Assembly: GCF_017876115.1 (NCBI RefSeq)
Contig: NZ_JAGINO010000002.1
Coordinates: forward strand, 62,001-126,000
DNA: 64,000 nt
Direction: 5' to 3'
From: Azospirillum picis
GTDB lineage: Bacteria; Pseudomonadota; Alphaproteobacteria; Azospirillales; Azospirillaceae
Numbering within the stretch: the first letter of the stretch is position 1; each line of letters begins with the position of its first letter. Below are positions 46,931 through 55,458 of this stretch, piece by piece. The notes under the pieces were generated by a model that was not told the origin of the DNA, ran no database searches, and saw nothing but the letters and a program-made list of their open reading frames with translations. Position numbers and translations under genes: made by a program.

Positions 46931-46961
46931 CGATTCGCTTCCTTTCCTGATTTCCCTGGCT

Positions 46962-46976
46962 TGGCTGCGCGGTTGC
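46962..46976 (+). promoter_or_regulatory. Sigma-54-like promoter before coxG-nifQ
   Basis: TGGCTGCGCGGTTGC keeps the essential GG and GC pairs at the correct ten-base spacing and the TTGC box, but has TG where the consensus has AC. It lies 68 bases before the coxG ATG. I see no NifA-type TGT-N10-ACA element upstream. Treat as a weak candidate. Confidence 0.35.
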
Positions 46977-47044
46977 GCCATACCAGATGAACGAACCCGT
47001 CCGGGGATCGGACCGACGGACGGCTGACGAGGAGATGGCGGCTC

Positions 47045-47494
47045 ATGGACATCACCGGCACGCACAGCATTCCGGGACCGCGCGACCGCGTCTTTGCGTC
47101 GCTGTGCGACCCGGCGGTGCTGATGCGATGCATCCCCGTGCTGGAAGAGATGGAGCGGCTGTCGCCCACCGACTATACCGCCCGCGTTCGCGCGACCGTC
47201 GGCCCGCTCAAGGCCCGCTTCTCCGGCAAGCTGAAACTGGAGCCGCAGGACGGTGCCCATCGCTACCGCCTGGTCGCGCAAGGCAACGGCGGCCTGGCCG
47301 GTGCCGTGAAGGGCGAAGCCCTGGTGGTCCTGGAGGAATCCGGCGACGGGCACACGCTCCTGAACTACAGCCTGTCGGTGGCGCTCGGCGGCGCCGTCGG
47401 CCGGCTGGCGGTGAAGCTGGTGCAGGCCAAGACCGACCGGGTGCTGGCCGCCTTCTTCGAACGCTTCACCGCCGAGCTTGCGGATGGCCCGTGA
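47045..47494 (+). CDS. coxG: CoxG-like SRPBCC family protein
   Basis: A 149-residue START/Bet v1-like protein of the CoxG family. Motifs: IPGPRDRVFASLCDPAVLMRCIP near the N-terminus and the late VALGGAVGRLAVKLVQAK. CoxG helps anchor or mature molybdenum carbon-monoxide dehydrogenase in Oligotropha; distant members occur without CO dehydrogenase. Here no cox genes are adjacent; nifQ lies 106 bases downstream in the same direction. A molybdenum-related role is possible but unproven. Confidence 0.88.
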   Translation: MDITGTHSIPGPRDRVFASLCDPAVLMRCIPVLEEMERLSPTDYTARVRATVGPLKARFSGKLKLEPQDGAHRYRLVAQGNGGLAGAVKGEALVVLEESGDGHTLLNYSLSVALGGAVGRLAVKLVQAKTDRVLAAFFERFTAELADGP

Positions 47495-47600
47495 TGCGGC
47501 GGAATGCCGCAGACTTTCAGCCGATCCACGGCCTTCGCAGGTGCAGCAGGATGGGTCAGGATAGCGGGGTCGTCGGGCCGTCATATGATGGAGATGCCCA

Positions 47601-48236
47601 GTGGACTGCTCCCTCCCCGCCACCTGCGGCCAAGCGGCAGGAACGGCCGATGCGACGCCTGGCGACGGCCCCGCCCTCGACGCCATGATCTTCGCCCGGA
47701 TCCTGCAGATCGCCTCCACCGACCCTGACCGCAGCCTGCCGAAGGCGCTTGCCTTGCCGAAGGCGGACCTGGCGGAACTGGCGGCCAGACATGTCCCGCA
47801 ACTCGTGGCGGCCGTGGCCGCCCTGCCGGATTGCGCCGACGACGGCGAACCGGACGACGAGGCCATCGAGGAGGCGGACCTGCGCGACCTGCTGGTCGAG
47901 CATGGTGCCCGCGGCGCGGCGGAGGAGCGCTGGCTTGCCGCCATCCTTGCCCGGCGGTCCCTGGAGCCGAACCACCTCTGGCAGGACATGGGCTTCCACC
48001 ACCGCGGCGAACTGAACGCCATGTTCCGTCGCCATTTCCCGGCGCTGGTGGCGTTGAACGCCGGCGACATGAAATGGAAGAAGTTCTTCTATCGCCAGCT
48101 TTGCGAACGCGAGGGGCTGATGCTGTGCAAGTCCCCCAACTGCGAGGTGTGCGACGACGTCGGGGTCTGTTTCGGCGAGGAATCCGGCGATCCGTTGGCC
48201 ACCTTGTCCAGGCTGTCTCGCGGGGCGGCGGGATGA
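47601..48236 (+). CDS. nifQ: Nitrogen fixation protein NifQ
   Basis: NifQ supplies molybdenum (in a Mo-Fe-S cluster) for FeMo-cofactor synthesis. The 211-residue protein has the diagnostic C-terminal motif Cx4Cx2Cx5C (CKSPNCEVCDDVGVC). Upstream lie the conserved NHLWQDMGF and FPALVALNAGDMKWKKFFYRQLC segments. It starts with GTG at 47601, with GGAG seven bases before. No other nif genes are here, so nifQ is detached from the main nif cluster. It may be transcribed with coxG. Confidence 0.95.
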   Translation: MDCSLPATCGQAAGTADATPGDGPALDAMIFARILQIASTDPDRSLPKALALPKADLAELAARHVPQLVAAVAALPDCADDGEPDDEAIEEADLRDLLVEHGARGAAEERWLAAILARRSLEPNHLWQDMGFHHRGELNAMFRRHFPALVALNAGDMKWKKFFYRQLCEREGLMLCKSPNCEVCDDVGVCFGEESGDPLATLSRLSRGAAG

Positions 48237-48281
48237 GGCCACATCGGCGCGTCCCCGGCAGAACTGGGTGGCCAGCCTCCG

Positions 48282-48647
48282 TCAGCGCGGTTGGGCACCC
48301 AAATCCTCGAAAGCCAGCCCGTCGTCGGTCCGGCGGAAACGGCCCTTGCCGTTGACCGTCAGCGGCGGCTGCCCTGGTTGCGGCACGAAGGTGGCGGCAT
48401 AATAGCAGTCATACTGCCCGCCGGCGTCCTGCCCCGTGGCACGGCCACCCTTCGGTTTGGCCTCGACGCAGCCCTGCTTGCGGAAGCCGTCGAAGGCGCG
48501 GAAGCCAGCAGTCCCCTGCCGGTCGAGCACCTTTCGGGTGTGCGCCTCGACCAGGCGTCGCATATCGGCTTCGGACGGCTCACCCGAGCAGGCGGTGAGC
48601 GTCAGGGCGGCGGCCAGAACAAGCGGGACGCGGGCGGCCGATCTCAC
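48282..48647 (-). CDS. Small putative lipoprotein
   Basis: A 121-residue protein with a lipoprotein signal: a basic start, hydrophobic core VPLVLAAALTLTAC and a lipobox (LTAC) followed by SGEPSEAD. It has three further cysteines, and the rest is polar with a DDGLAFEDLG tail. I do not recognise the family. The GTG start overlaps the stop of the CheY-like gene as GTGA, with GGGGGAG just upstream, so it is translationally coupled to that receiver. It converges on nifQ. Confidence 0.75.
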   Translation of the reverse strand: MRSAARVPLVLAAALTLTACSGEPSEADMRRLVEAHTRKVLDRQGTAGFRAFDGFRKQGCVEAKPKGGRATGQDAGGQYDCYYAATFVPQPGQPPLTVNGKGRFRRTDDGLAFEDLGAQPR

Positions 48648-49042
48648 CGCTCCCCCAGCAACCGGTCGACACGCTCCTTCAGCGCGGCGAAGGACGGCGG
48701 CTTGACCACGAATCCGTTGACGCCCAGTGCCATCGCCTGCTTCACGACCTCGGATTCGGTGTGATTGGTGAGGAAGACCACCGGCGCGCGGGGGTTGGCG
48801 GCCTCGGTGCTGGCACGCAGCCGTGCCAGGAACTGCAGGCCGGAAACCGGCTTCATGTCGATGTCGCAGACGATCAGGTCCGGGTTCACGCGAATGCACT
48901 CCCGCATCGCCGTCTCGCCATCCTCGGCTTCGGCCACCGCGCGGAAGCCGATCTGCCCCAGGACCTGCACGATGGTGCGGCGGACGAAAGGCTGGTCCTC
49001 CACCACGAGGATACGGTGCTGGGTGTAGTCGATCGCCTGCAT
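48644..49042 (-). CDS. Single-domain CheY-like response regulator
   Basis: A 132-residue stand-alone receiver. Features: HRILVVEDQPFVRRTI (acidic pocket), DLIVCDIDMKPVSGLQFL (phospho-acceptor), VVFLTNHTE (conserved Thr region) and FVVKPPSFA (conserved lysine). It has no output domain. It lies about 190 bases downstream of the PAS-PilZ chemoreceptor on the same strand and is coupled to the lipoprotein gene. A role in the same signalling chain is inferred from order only. Confidence 0.9.
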   Translation of the reverse strand: MQAIDYTQHRILVVEDQPFVRRTIVQVLGQIGFRAVAEAEDGETAMRECIRVNPDLIVCDIDMKPVSGLQFLARLRASTEAANPRAPVVFLTNHTESEVVKQAMALGVNGFVVKPPSFAALKERVDRLLGER

Positions 49043-49229
49043 GGTCCTTCCCGATCCCGGTTCGCCATGCCTCACTGATACCGCCCGCCCCGACCGCCGG
49101 CAATCGCCGGACGGTTACAGGGCGATGGAATATGGTTTGGATCCTGTAAGGCGTGCAGCCATTTGTGGCAGGGCCGGCGGCCGCGCTGCGGCCATTTCGG
49201 CGGCGCGCCGCCCCTCTCACATCTGTTTG

Positions 49230-51713
49230 TCAGGCGGCTGCGTCGGCGGTCCGCCCGTCCCTGGTGGCCGCCTCGACCGCCCGGAGGAACTCGCGCGGCA
49301 TGGCGTCGACGTCGAAGGCGAGATGGATGTGGTTGTGCTCCACCGCCTTGGCGGCGACGGCGGCCTCCACGCCATACCTGTCCAGCCGCAGGTGGCCGGT
49401 CATTCCGGCCAGCGACCGGCCGCCTGCACCCGTCACCGGATCGATCATGGCGCCGCCCACCGACAGATCGCGCACCCGGACGGCCAGCCGTTCGCCGTCG
49501 ATGGTCAGGGTCCCTGCCTCGTCCACCAGGAAGCGGGGCTTGCGCCGGCGGTCGGCATCGCCGCTGGACGTGCGGACGATGCGGACCAGGATCTGGCGCA
49601 GCGCCTCGATCGAGCGGGCGACTTCGCCCGACCCGTTCTTGACGTGGCTCGCCTGCTCGCCGGTGCGGTCCGCCTCTTCCGAGACGTCGGCGATCCGGCG
49701 CGACACCTCCTGAGCCGCCGTCGAGGTTTCGACCACGTTGCGGCTGATCTCCTGGGTGGCCGCGGACTGCTCCTCCATCGCCGCAGCGATCGACCCCGTG
49801 ATGTGGTCGATCTCGGCGATGGTGCGGCCGATCTCCTCCACGGCCTGCACGGCTTCGTCGGTCACGGCCTGGATCGCGGTGATCTGGCGGGTGATCTCCT
49901 CGGTCGAGGCGGCGGTCTGGTTGGCGAGGTTCTTTACCTCGCCGGCGACCACGGCGAACCCCTTGCCCGCCTCCCCGGCGCGGGCCGCCTCGATGGTGGC
50001 GTTCAGCGCGAGAAGGTTGGTCTGGCCTGCGATGGACTGGATGAGGTTGACGACCTCGCCCACCTTGACCACGGTTTCCGACAAGGAGCGGATGGTCATC
50101 TGGGTGTGGCGCCCGCTGTCCACCGCGCGGCGGGTCACGGCGCTGGAATGGGCGACCTGCGCCGAAATCTCGCGGATCGACGCCGCGAGCTGCTCGCTGG
50201 CCGCAGCGACGGTCTGGGCATTGGCCAGCGCCTGCCCGGCGGCCGACGCCACCGTCTGGGCATTGAGGCTGACCCGCCCGGCCGAGCCGGACATCCCTTC
50301 GGCGTCATCGGCCATGGCGCCGGTCCTCTGCGCCACCTCCTCGACCGCGCGTCCCGCCTCGCGCTCGACGGTCGATGCCATCGCCTCCAGCGCGTCGCGC
50401 CGCTCCGCATCAGCTTGCCGGTTCCGCTCCGCCCGCTCCTGAACCGAATAGCAGAGCCTTGCCTTCAGCCCTCTCAACTGGCCGGCGACGTGATGGAACT
50501 CTGCCGCCGCGGGAAGGTCGATGATGTGGCTCTGGTCGTTGCGCGCGATGGCGTCGAAGTCTGCGGAGAAGGCGTCCAATGGACGCCGCACGGTGCGAAG
50601 CAGGGCGCAGCCGCCGATGACCGCCGCCAGCAGGCCGCCGATGCCTGCGGCGATGCTGAGGATCAAATTGCGCCGGAAATCGCCGAGAGCGCCCTCATAC
50701 TCGGCATGGGCGACATCGACCTGAAGCTTCAGCAGTTCATGGTTCGTCGCATAGGCTGCCTGGAAGAGCGGGTCGACGCGGTCGCGCACCAGGACTTCAA
50801 GCTGCAGGGCGTCGCTGCGCCCGGCCAGCGCCAGCGCCGGCTTCAGCCCCTCGGCCTCGAAGGCGGCGCGCTGCCTGGCGAAGCGCTCGGCCAGCAGCTT
50901 TTCCTCCGGCGTGAAGCCGGCGGTCATGTATTTCCCCCACAATCGGTCGATGGTGGCGGTATTGGACGCGATCCGTGCCTCGCCCGCATCGGCACCCGTG
51001 CGCCGGGTTCCGTCCCTGGTGTCTATGATCAGGCGCTGAAGGGTCTGCACCTGGTCGCGCATGAGGTCGAGGATCTCCCCGACATCGACGGCGGGGGCCG
51101 TGCGGTCCTCATACACCGTGCGCAGGGCGGCATTGGCATCGGCCATGCCGTGCAGCGTGACCCCGCCGGCCGCCAGCATGGCCAGGATCATGGCGGCGAG
51201 GACCAGCGCCAACCGCCCTGCGACGCTTCCCGACCAGCGTCGCAGGGCGGCCGTGGCGCCGCGCGCGACAGGCTGGCCGTTGCGGACCGTCAGATGGTGC
51301 GCGCGGCCCCCGCGGATGTCGGCATAGAGTTGCTCGGCCGCAGCCACCTGATCGCGTGACGGCTTGGTTCGGATCGAGATGAAACCGGTGACCTGCCCGT
51401 TCTCAACCATCGGGGTGACGTTGGCGCGTACCCAGTAGAAGTCGCCGTTCTTGGTACGGTTCTTCACCAGCCCTTCCCACGGGTTCCCGGTCCTGATGGT
51501 CGCCCACAGGTCGGCGAAGGCCTCCTTCGGCATGTGGGGATGGCGGATCAGGTTATGGGGGGCGCCGATCAACTCGCTCTCGGCAAAACCGCTGATGTCG
51601 GCGAAGGCCTTGTTGACGAACGTGATGCGGCCGCCCGTGTCCGTGCGCGACACCAGCAGCACGCCCTCTTCCATCACGATTTCACGGTCGGTGATCGGTT
51701 CGTTCAGGCGCAT
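49230..51713 (-). CDS. PAS-PilZ chemoreceptor (Aer-like, c-di-GMP-binding)
   Basis: An 827-residue receptor. The N-terminal PAS domain (about residues 10-120) has the Aer-type pattern [26 protein letters not shown] and [19 protein letters not shown]; the Trp fits FAD-binding Aer PAS domains. Two transmembrane segments (about residues 165-185 and 345-365) flank a four-helix-bundle-like periplasmic domain. The signalling domain has the tip [12 protein letters not shown] and [16 protein letters not shown]-terminal PilZ domain follows, with RRRKPR and [10 protein letters not shown], the two c-di-GMP-contact motifs. Azospirillum brasilense Aer and Tlp1 carry such PilZ ends. A consensus sigma-54 promoter lies 135 bases upstream. 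Confidence 0.94.
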   Translation of the reverse strand: MRLNEPITDREIVMEEGVLLVSRTDTGGRITFVNKAFADISGFAESELIGAPHNLIRHPHMPKEAFADLWATIRTGNPWEGLVKNRTKNGDFYWVRANVTPMVENGQVTGFISIRTKPSRDQVAAAEQLYADIRGGRAHHLTVRNGQPVARGATAALRRWSGSVAGRLALVLAAMILAMLAAGGVTLHGMADANAALRTVYEDRTAPAVDVGEILDLMRDQVQTLQRLIIDTRDGTRRTGADAGEARIASNTATIDRLWGKYMTAGFTPEEKLLAERFARQRAAFEAEGLKPALALAGRSDALQLEVLVRDRVDPLFQAAYATNHELLKLQVDVAHAEYEGALGDFRRNLILSIAAGIGGLLAAVIGGCALLRTVRRPLDAFSADFDAIARNDQSHIIDLPAAAEFHHVAGQLRGLKARLCYSVQERAERNRQADAERRDALEAMASTVEREAGRAVEEVAQRTGAMADDAEGMSGSAGRVSLNAQTVASAAGQALANAQTVAAASEQLAASIREISAQVAHSSAVTRRAVDSGRHTQMTIRSLSETVVKVGEVVNLIQSIAGQTNLLALNATIEAARAGEAGKGFAVVAGEVKNLANQTAASTEEITRQITAIQAVTDEAVQAVEEIGRTIAEIDHITGSIAAAMEEQSAATQEISRNVVETSTAAQEVSRRIADVSEEADRTGEQASHVKNGSGEVARSIEALRQILVRIVRTSSGDADRRRKPRFLVDEAGTLTIDGERLAVRVRDLSVGGAMIDPVTGAGGRSLAGMTGHLRLDRYGVEAAVAAKAVEHNHIHLAFDVDAMPREFLRAVEAATRDGRTADAAA

Positions 51714-51858
51714 GGACGAGCCTCGTCGGGCAAGGGATACGGCACCGCCGGACCGATGCCACAGGACAGGGGCGGCCCGGCGGAGGGCGGGATGGAGAAT
51801 GGGAAGCCTGCCCATCTACCCGGAGTGGACGGCGGACCGCACTGACCCAGATCAAAAG

Positions 51859-51874
51859 AGCAAGAGCCGTGCCA
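51859..51874 (-). promoter_or_regulatory. Consensus sigma-54 (RpoN) promoter
   Basis: On the minus strand the sequence reads TGGCACGGCTCTTGCT. This matches TGGCACG-N4-TTGCT at every consensus position with correct -24/-12 spacing. Transcription would start near 51848, giving a leader of about 135 bases to the PAS-PilZ receptor. The activator site is not seen; no TGT-N10-ACA element lies within about 200 bases upstream. Confidence 0.85.
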
Positions 51875-52102
51875 TGCAACCCGTGAGACGATCCGGTGGC
51901 GATCAGGGGAAACCCCGATGCGGCGCAACGGTCGCAACGATCCGGACACTCGACGACCCACCATCATGCTACGTGCCGGGATGGCAGCCTGCGTCGCAAA
52001 ATGCGAAAAACGCCGGATCATGAAGTCCAGATTGTCAAAATGCGAATGAATCTCTGCCAAGCGACCAGCCTGGAATTAAGGATCAAAAATCTTGTGCAAA
52101 CG

Positions 52103-52137
52103 AAAAACCCCTCCTTCGGGTCGAAGGAGGGGTTTTT
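52103..52137 (-). terminator. Rho-independent terminator of aroQ-accBC
   Basis: A perfect 16-base stem (52103-52118 with 52122-52137) with AAAAA/TTTTT at its base and a three-base loop. It lies about 55 bases after the accC stop. It can act in both directions, which also insulates the receptor's sigma-54 promoter. Confidence 0.9.
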
Positions 52138-52191
52138 CTCTGCGACGATATGCCGCACTCTACTTTTTATACTATGCTTGACCTCAGCCGA

Positions 52192-53532
52192 TTACGACTT
52201 CGCCATGAGCTGCTCAAGCCAATGGATGTCGTAATTCCCATCGATGAAAGCCTGCTGGGCGATGATGCGGTCATGCAGGGGCAGCGTCGTCTGGATGCCG
52301 CCGATCACATACTCCTCGATCGACCGCCGCAGACGCATCAGGCATTCGTTGCGGGTGGTGCCGTGGACGACCAGCTTGGCGATCAGGCTGTCGTAGTGGG
52401 GCGGGACGCGATAGCCGTCATAAAGGGCGGAGTCGACGCGCACGCCCAGGCCGCCCGGCGCATGGTAGCCGTCGATCTTGCCCGGCGACGGCATGAAGGT
52501 TTCCGGGTTCTCGGCGTTCACGCGGCATTCGATGGCATGGCCCTCGAAGCGGATGTCCGACTGACGGTATCCCAGAGGAGCGCCGGCGGCGACGCGGATC
52601 TGCTCGCGCACCAGGTCGATGCCGGTGATCATCTCTGTGATGGTGTGCTCGACCTGCAGGCGGGTGTTCATTTCGATGAAATAGAACCGCCCGTCCTCGA
52701 AGAGGAACTCCATCGTGCCGACACCGCGGTAGCCGATGGCCGCCGCCGTCCTGGCCGCCAGATCGCCGATGTACTCGCGCTGCTCGGCGTTCAGCGCCGG
52801 GCTCGGCGCCTCCTCGATGACCTTCTGGTGCCGGCGCTGGACCGAGCAGTCGCGCTCGCCGAAATGCACGCAGGTGCCGTGCGTATCGCCGAGCAACTGG
52901 ATCTCGATGTGGCGGGGACGGCCGAGATACTTCTCGAGATAGACCTCGTCGTTGCCGAAGGCGGCGCGCGCCTCGCCACGGGCGAGCTGGTAGGCCTCCT
53001 TCAACTGGTCGGGGCTGCGGGCCACCTTCATGCCCTTGCCGCCGCCGCCCGCCGCCGCCTTGATCAGCACGGGATAGCCGGTCTCCTGCGCGACCTTCTC
53101 CGCCTCCTCCAGTGTCGCCACCGGGCCGTCGGAGCCGGGCACCACCGGCAGCCCCTGCGCCATCACCGTCTTCTTGGCGGTCACCTTGTCGCCCATGACC
53201 CGGATATGCTCCGGCGTCGGGCCGATGAAGGTGAAGCCATGCTCTTCCACCATCTCGGCGAACTGGGCGTTCTCCGACAGGAAGCCGATGCCGGGATGGA
53301 TGGCATCGACGTTGGTGATCGAGGCCGCCGACAGGATGGCCGGGATATTGAGGTAGCTTTCGCGCGCAGACGCCGGGCCGATGCACACGCTCTCGTCGGC
53401 GAGGCGGACATGCATGGCGTCGGCGTCGGCGGTGGAATGCACCGCCACGGTCTGGATCCCCATCTCGCGGCAGGCGCGGTGGATGCGCAGAGCGATCTCA
53501 CCGCGGTTCGCGATCAGGACCTTTTCGAACAT
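52192..53532 (-). CDS. accC: Acetyl-CoA carboxylase biotin carboxylase subunit
   Basis: ATP-dependent carboxylation of the biotin on AccB, first step of fatty-acid synthesis. The 446-residue ATP-grasp enzyme shows FEKVLIANRGEIALRI at the start, the glycine loop KAAAGGGGKGMKV, GERDCSVQRRHQK, and EMNTRLQVEH. It follows accB after 19 bases. A strong terminator lies after its stop. Confidence 0.97.
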   Translation of the reverse strand: MFEKVLIANRGEIALRIHRACREMGIQTVAVHSTADADAMHVRLADESVCIGPASARESYLNIPAILSAASITNVDAIHPGIGFLSENAQFAEMVEEHGFTFIGPTPEHIRVMGDKVTAKKTVMAQGLPVVPGSDGPVATLEEAEKVAQETGYPVLIKAAAGGGGKGMKVARSPDQLKEAYQLARGEARAAFGNDEVYLEKYLGRPRHIEIQLLGDTHGTCVHFGERDCSVQRRHQKVIEEAPSPALNAEQREYIGDLAARTAAAIGYRGVGTMEFLFEDGRFYFIEMNTRLQVEHTITEMITGIDLVREQIRVAAGAPLGYRQSDIRFEGHAIECRVNAENPETFMPSPGKIDGYHAPGGLGVRVDSALYDGYRVPPHYDSLIAKLVVHGTTRNECLMRLRRSIEEYVIGGIQTTLPLHDRIIAQQAFIDGNYDIHWLEQLMAKS

Positions 53533-53551
53533 CGCCAAGGGAATGCCCCGC

Positions 53552-54001
53552 TTACTCGATGATGAGGAGGACTTCGCCGAATTCGACCGGCTGGGCGTCG
53601 GACACCAGCACCTCGGCAATCGTGCCGGCGCGCGGCGCCTTGATCGGGTTCATGACCTTCATCGCCTCGATGATCATCACGGTCTGCCCGGCCTTGACCA
53701 CGTCGCCCGGACGCACGAAGGGGGTCCCGCCCGGTTCGGCGGCCAGATAGGCGGTGCCGACCATCGGCGAGGTCACGGCGCCGGGGTGGCTGGCCGGCTT
53801 GGCCGCCGGGGCCACGACGGCGGCGACCGGGGCGGCCGCCAGGACCGGGGCCGCCTGGACGGCGACCGTCTGCGCGGCGGTCGGACGTGTGACGCGGATA
53901 CGCTTTTCGCCCTCGGCGAACTCGATCTCGCTCAAGCCCGTCTCACGCAGGAGGTCCGCCAGCTTGCGGACCAGATCGCCGTCGATGTCGAAGCTCGCCA
54001 T
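53552..54001 (-). CDS. accB: Biotin carboxyl carrier protein
   Basis: A 149-residue carrier subunit of acetyl-CoA carboxylase. The biotinylation motif EAMKVMNPI lies near residue 112, with the lysine as acceptor. An Ala/Pro/Val-rich hinge (about residues 45-75) separates the N-terminal helical part from the lipoyl-like domain. It lies 22 bases after aroQ and 19 before accC, so all three form one operon. Confidence 0.97.
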   Translation of the reverse strand: MASFDIDGDLVRKLADLLRETGLSEIEFAEGEKRIRVTRPTAAQTVAVQAAPVLAAAPVAAVVAPAAKPASHPGAVTSPMVGTAYLAAEPGGTPFVRPGDVVKAGQTVMIIEAMKVMNPIKAPRAGTIAEVLVSDAQPVEFGEVLLIIE

Positions 54002-54023
54002 GATGTCAGTCGTTCCCGTTTCC

Positions 54024-54473
54024 TTAATCGCGGTCGATGATGTTCGCGATGGCGTCCAGCGCCAGAAGATACCCGTGCGGCCCGAACCCGCAGATCATCC
54101 CATTCGCCACCGGCGAGATGTAGGAGTGATGGCGGACCGGCTCGCGCTTGAAGATGTTCGACAGGTGCACCTCGATCACCGGAAGCTCCGACAGGATCAG
54201 CGCGTCCATGATGGCGACAGAAGTGTGGGTGTAGGCACCGGCGTTGATGACGATGCCGTCATTCTCCGTCCGTGCCTGCTGGATCCAGGAAACCAGCTCT
54301 CCCTCGTGGTTGGACTGCCGGAAATCCACGGTGATCCCGAGCTGGTCGGCGCGCTCGTGGCAGGCGGCCTCCAGGTCGTCAAGGGTCATCGAGCCGTAGA
54401 TTTGCGGTTCCCGCACGCCCAGCATGTTGAGGTTCGGCCCGTTGAGGACCAGAATCGACGCGTCGATGGCCAC
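54024..54473 (-). CDS. aroQ: Type II 3-dehydroquinate dehydratase
   Basis: Third step of the shikimate pathway. The 149-residue protein has NGPNLNMLGVREPQIYG (with the catalytic tyrosine), then RQSNHEGELV, INAGAYTHTSVA and EVHLSN, all type II motifs. It is the first gene of the aroQ-accB-accC operon, a common order in proteobacteria. The start at 54473 gives the normal family length. Confidence 0.97.
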   Translation of the reverse strand: MAIDASILVLNGPNLNMLGVREPQIYGSMTLDDLEAACHERADQLGITVDFRQSNHEGELVSWIQQARTENDGIVINAGAYTHTSVAIMDALILSELPVIEVHLSNIFKREPVRHHSYISPVANGMICGFGPHGYLLALDAIANIIDRD

Positions 54474-54597
54474 GGCCCGCGCCCCTTTTCCATGATCGAA
54501 ACCGCGCGTTTATAGCACGATGCTCCGTCCTGTCCATGGTGACGGGACGATCCTGCGCGGAAAAGCGGCGCCACCTCGGCCGGGGCGGCGGAAATCA

Positions 54598-55458
54598 TCA
54601 CGGCTCCGGCGCGGTGTAGCGCGCGAGAAGGCCGGCATACACCCCCTGGTCCCTGAGGGTCTTCAGCCCGTCGTTGAAGGCCGCCACGACCTCCTCCGCC
54701 CCCGGCGTCGCCCGCCCGACCACCAGATGCAGGGTCACCATGGCGAAGGGGCGCTCCGCCACCCGGATGCCGCCGCCCCGACCCGACCGGGCGACGGCCG
54801 CCGCGCCGCTGAATTCGTCGATCACCAGCGCATCTGCCCGGCCGTCGGCGAGCAGCCCGATGCAGCCGCTGAGGTCCGTCGGCGTCAGGCGGCTCGCCTC
54901 CCCCCGCGCCACCAGCAGATCAAGTTCGGGCGGCAAGGCGTATCCGGCCGGCTGGCAGATCCTGCGGTCGCGGAACGACTCCGGGCCGGCATCCCCGTCG
55001 CGGAACTCCATCGGGCTGCGCGTGGACAGGTAGACGAGCTGCCGCGCCTCGATGACCGGATCGGAGTAGAGGACCTCCCGCTCGCGTTCCGGCGTCCGGA
55101 CATAGGGAAAGGTTGCCAGGAAGCGTCCGGCGACCACGCCGTCATACCCGCGCCGCCACGGCAGGAACCGGACGTCATACCGAAGACCGCCGACCGCAAA
55201 GGCGCGGCGGACCAGTTCGGTCACCAGGCCGCCCCCCGGCAGTTCCTCCGCCGTGAACGGTGCATAGTCGCCGGTCACCAGGTCGAGGCCGGCAGGCGGT
55301 GACGGGCTGGAACGACCGGTTCCGGCGGCCGGCCCGGCGGCCGGCCAGAGCGCCAGCAGGGCGGCGATGGAAGCTGCCGCGACCCGGAAGGCGGGGCGGG
55401 AGGCGGCGGACCGCAGCCTTCCCGCTCCACCGGGCCACTGTCCTGTGCCGGCGCTCAC
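54598..55458 (-). CDS. Periplasmic solute-binding protein (SBP_bac_3 family), orphan
   Basis: A 286-residue protein. A signal peptide with core FRVAAASIAALLALWP leads to a substrate-binding domain: DLVTGDYAPFTAEELPGGG, VRRAFAVGGLRYDVRFLPWRRGYD and the late VVAAFNDGLKTLRDQG, as in amino-acid-type binding proteins. No ABC permease or ATPase is adjacent. The GTG at 55458 overlaps the stop of the dynamin-like gene as GTGA, so it is translationally coupled to a GTPase. Such orphan binding proteins can also act as sensors; the ligand is unknown. Confidence 0.85.
   Translation of the reverse strand: MSAGTGQWPGGAGRLRSAASRPAFRVAAASIAALLALWPAAGPAAGTGRSSPSPPAGLDLVTGDYAPFTAEELPGGGLVTELVRRAFAVGGLRYDVRFLPWRRGYDGVVAGRFLATFPYVRTPEREREVLYSDPVIEARQLVYLSTRSPMEFRDGDAGPESFRDRRICQPAGYALPPELDLLVARGEASRLTPTDLSGCIGLLADGRADALVIDEFSGAAAVARSGRGGGIRVAERPFAMVTLHLVVGRATPGAEEVVAAFNDGLKTLRDQGVYAGLLARYTAPEP

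Larger units (their letters stand above)
51714..52191. other. Intergenic region upstream of the PAS-PilZ receptor
   Basis: About 480 bases without a convincing gene. It holds the sigma-54 promoter for the receptor (51859-51874), an AT-rich stretch (about 51990-52100) and, at the far end, the terminator of the aroQ-accBC unit. A TTGAT half of an FNR-like site lies near 51853. Short open frames here have no coding character. Confidence 0.6.

Noticed and set aside
46700..46960. NifA upstream activator site (TGT-N10-ACA) for coxG-nifQ
   Set aside because: Only TGT-N10-GAC is found; no perfect element is present.
49041..51359. Plus-strand open frame of 772 codons opposite the PAS-PilZ receptor
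   Set aside because: Shadow of a clear gene; no recognisable domain.
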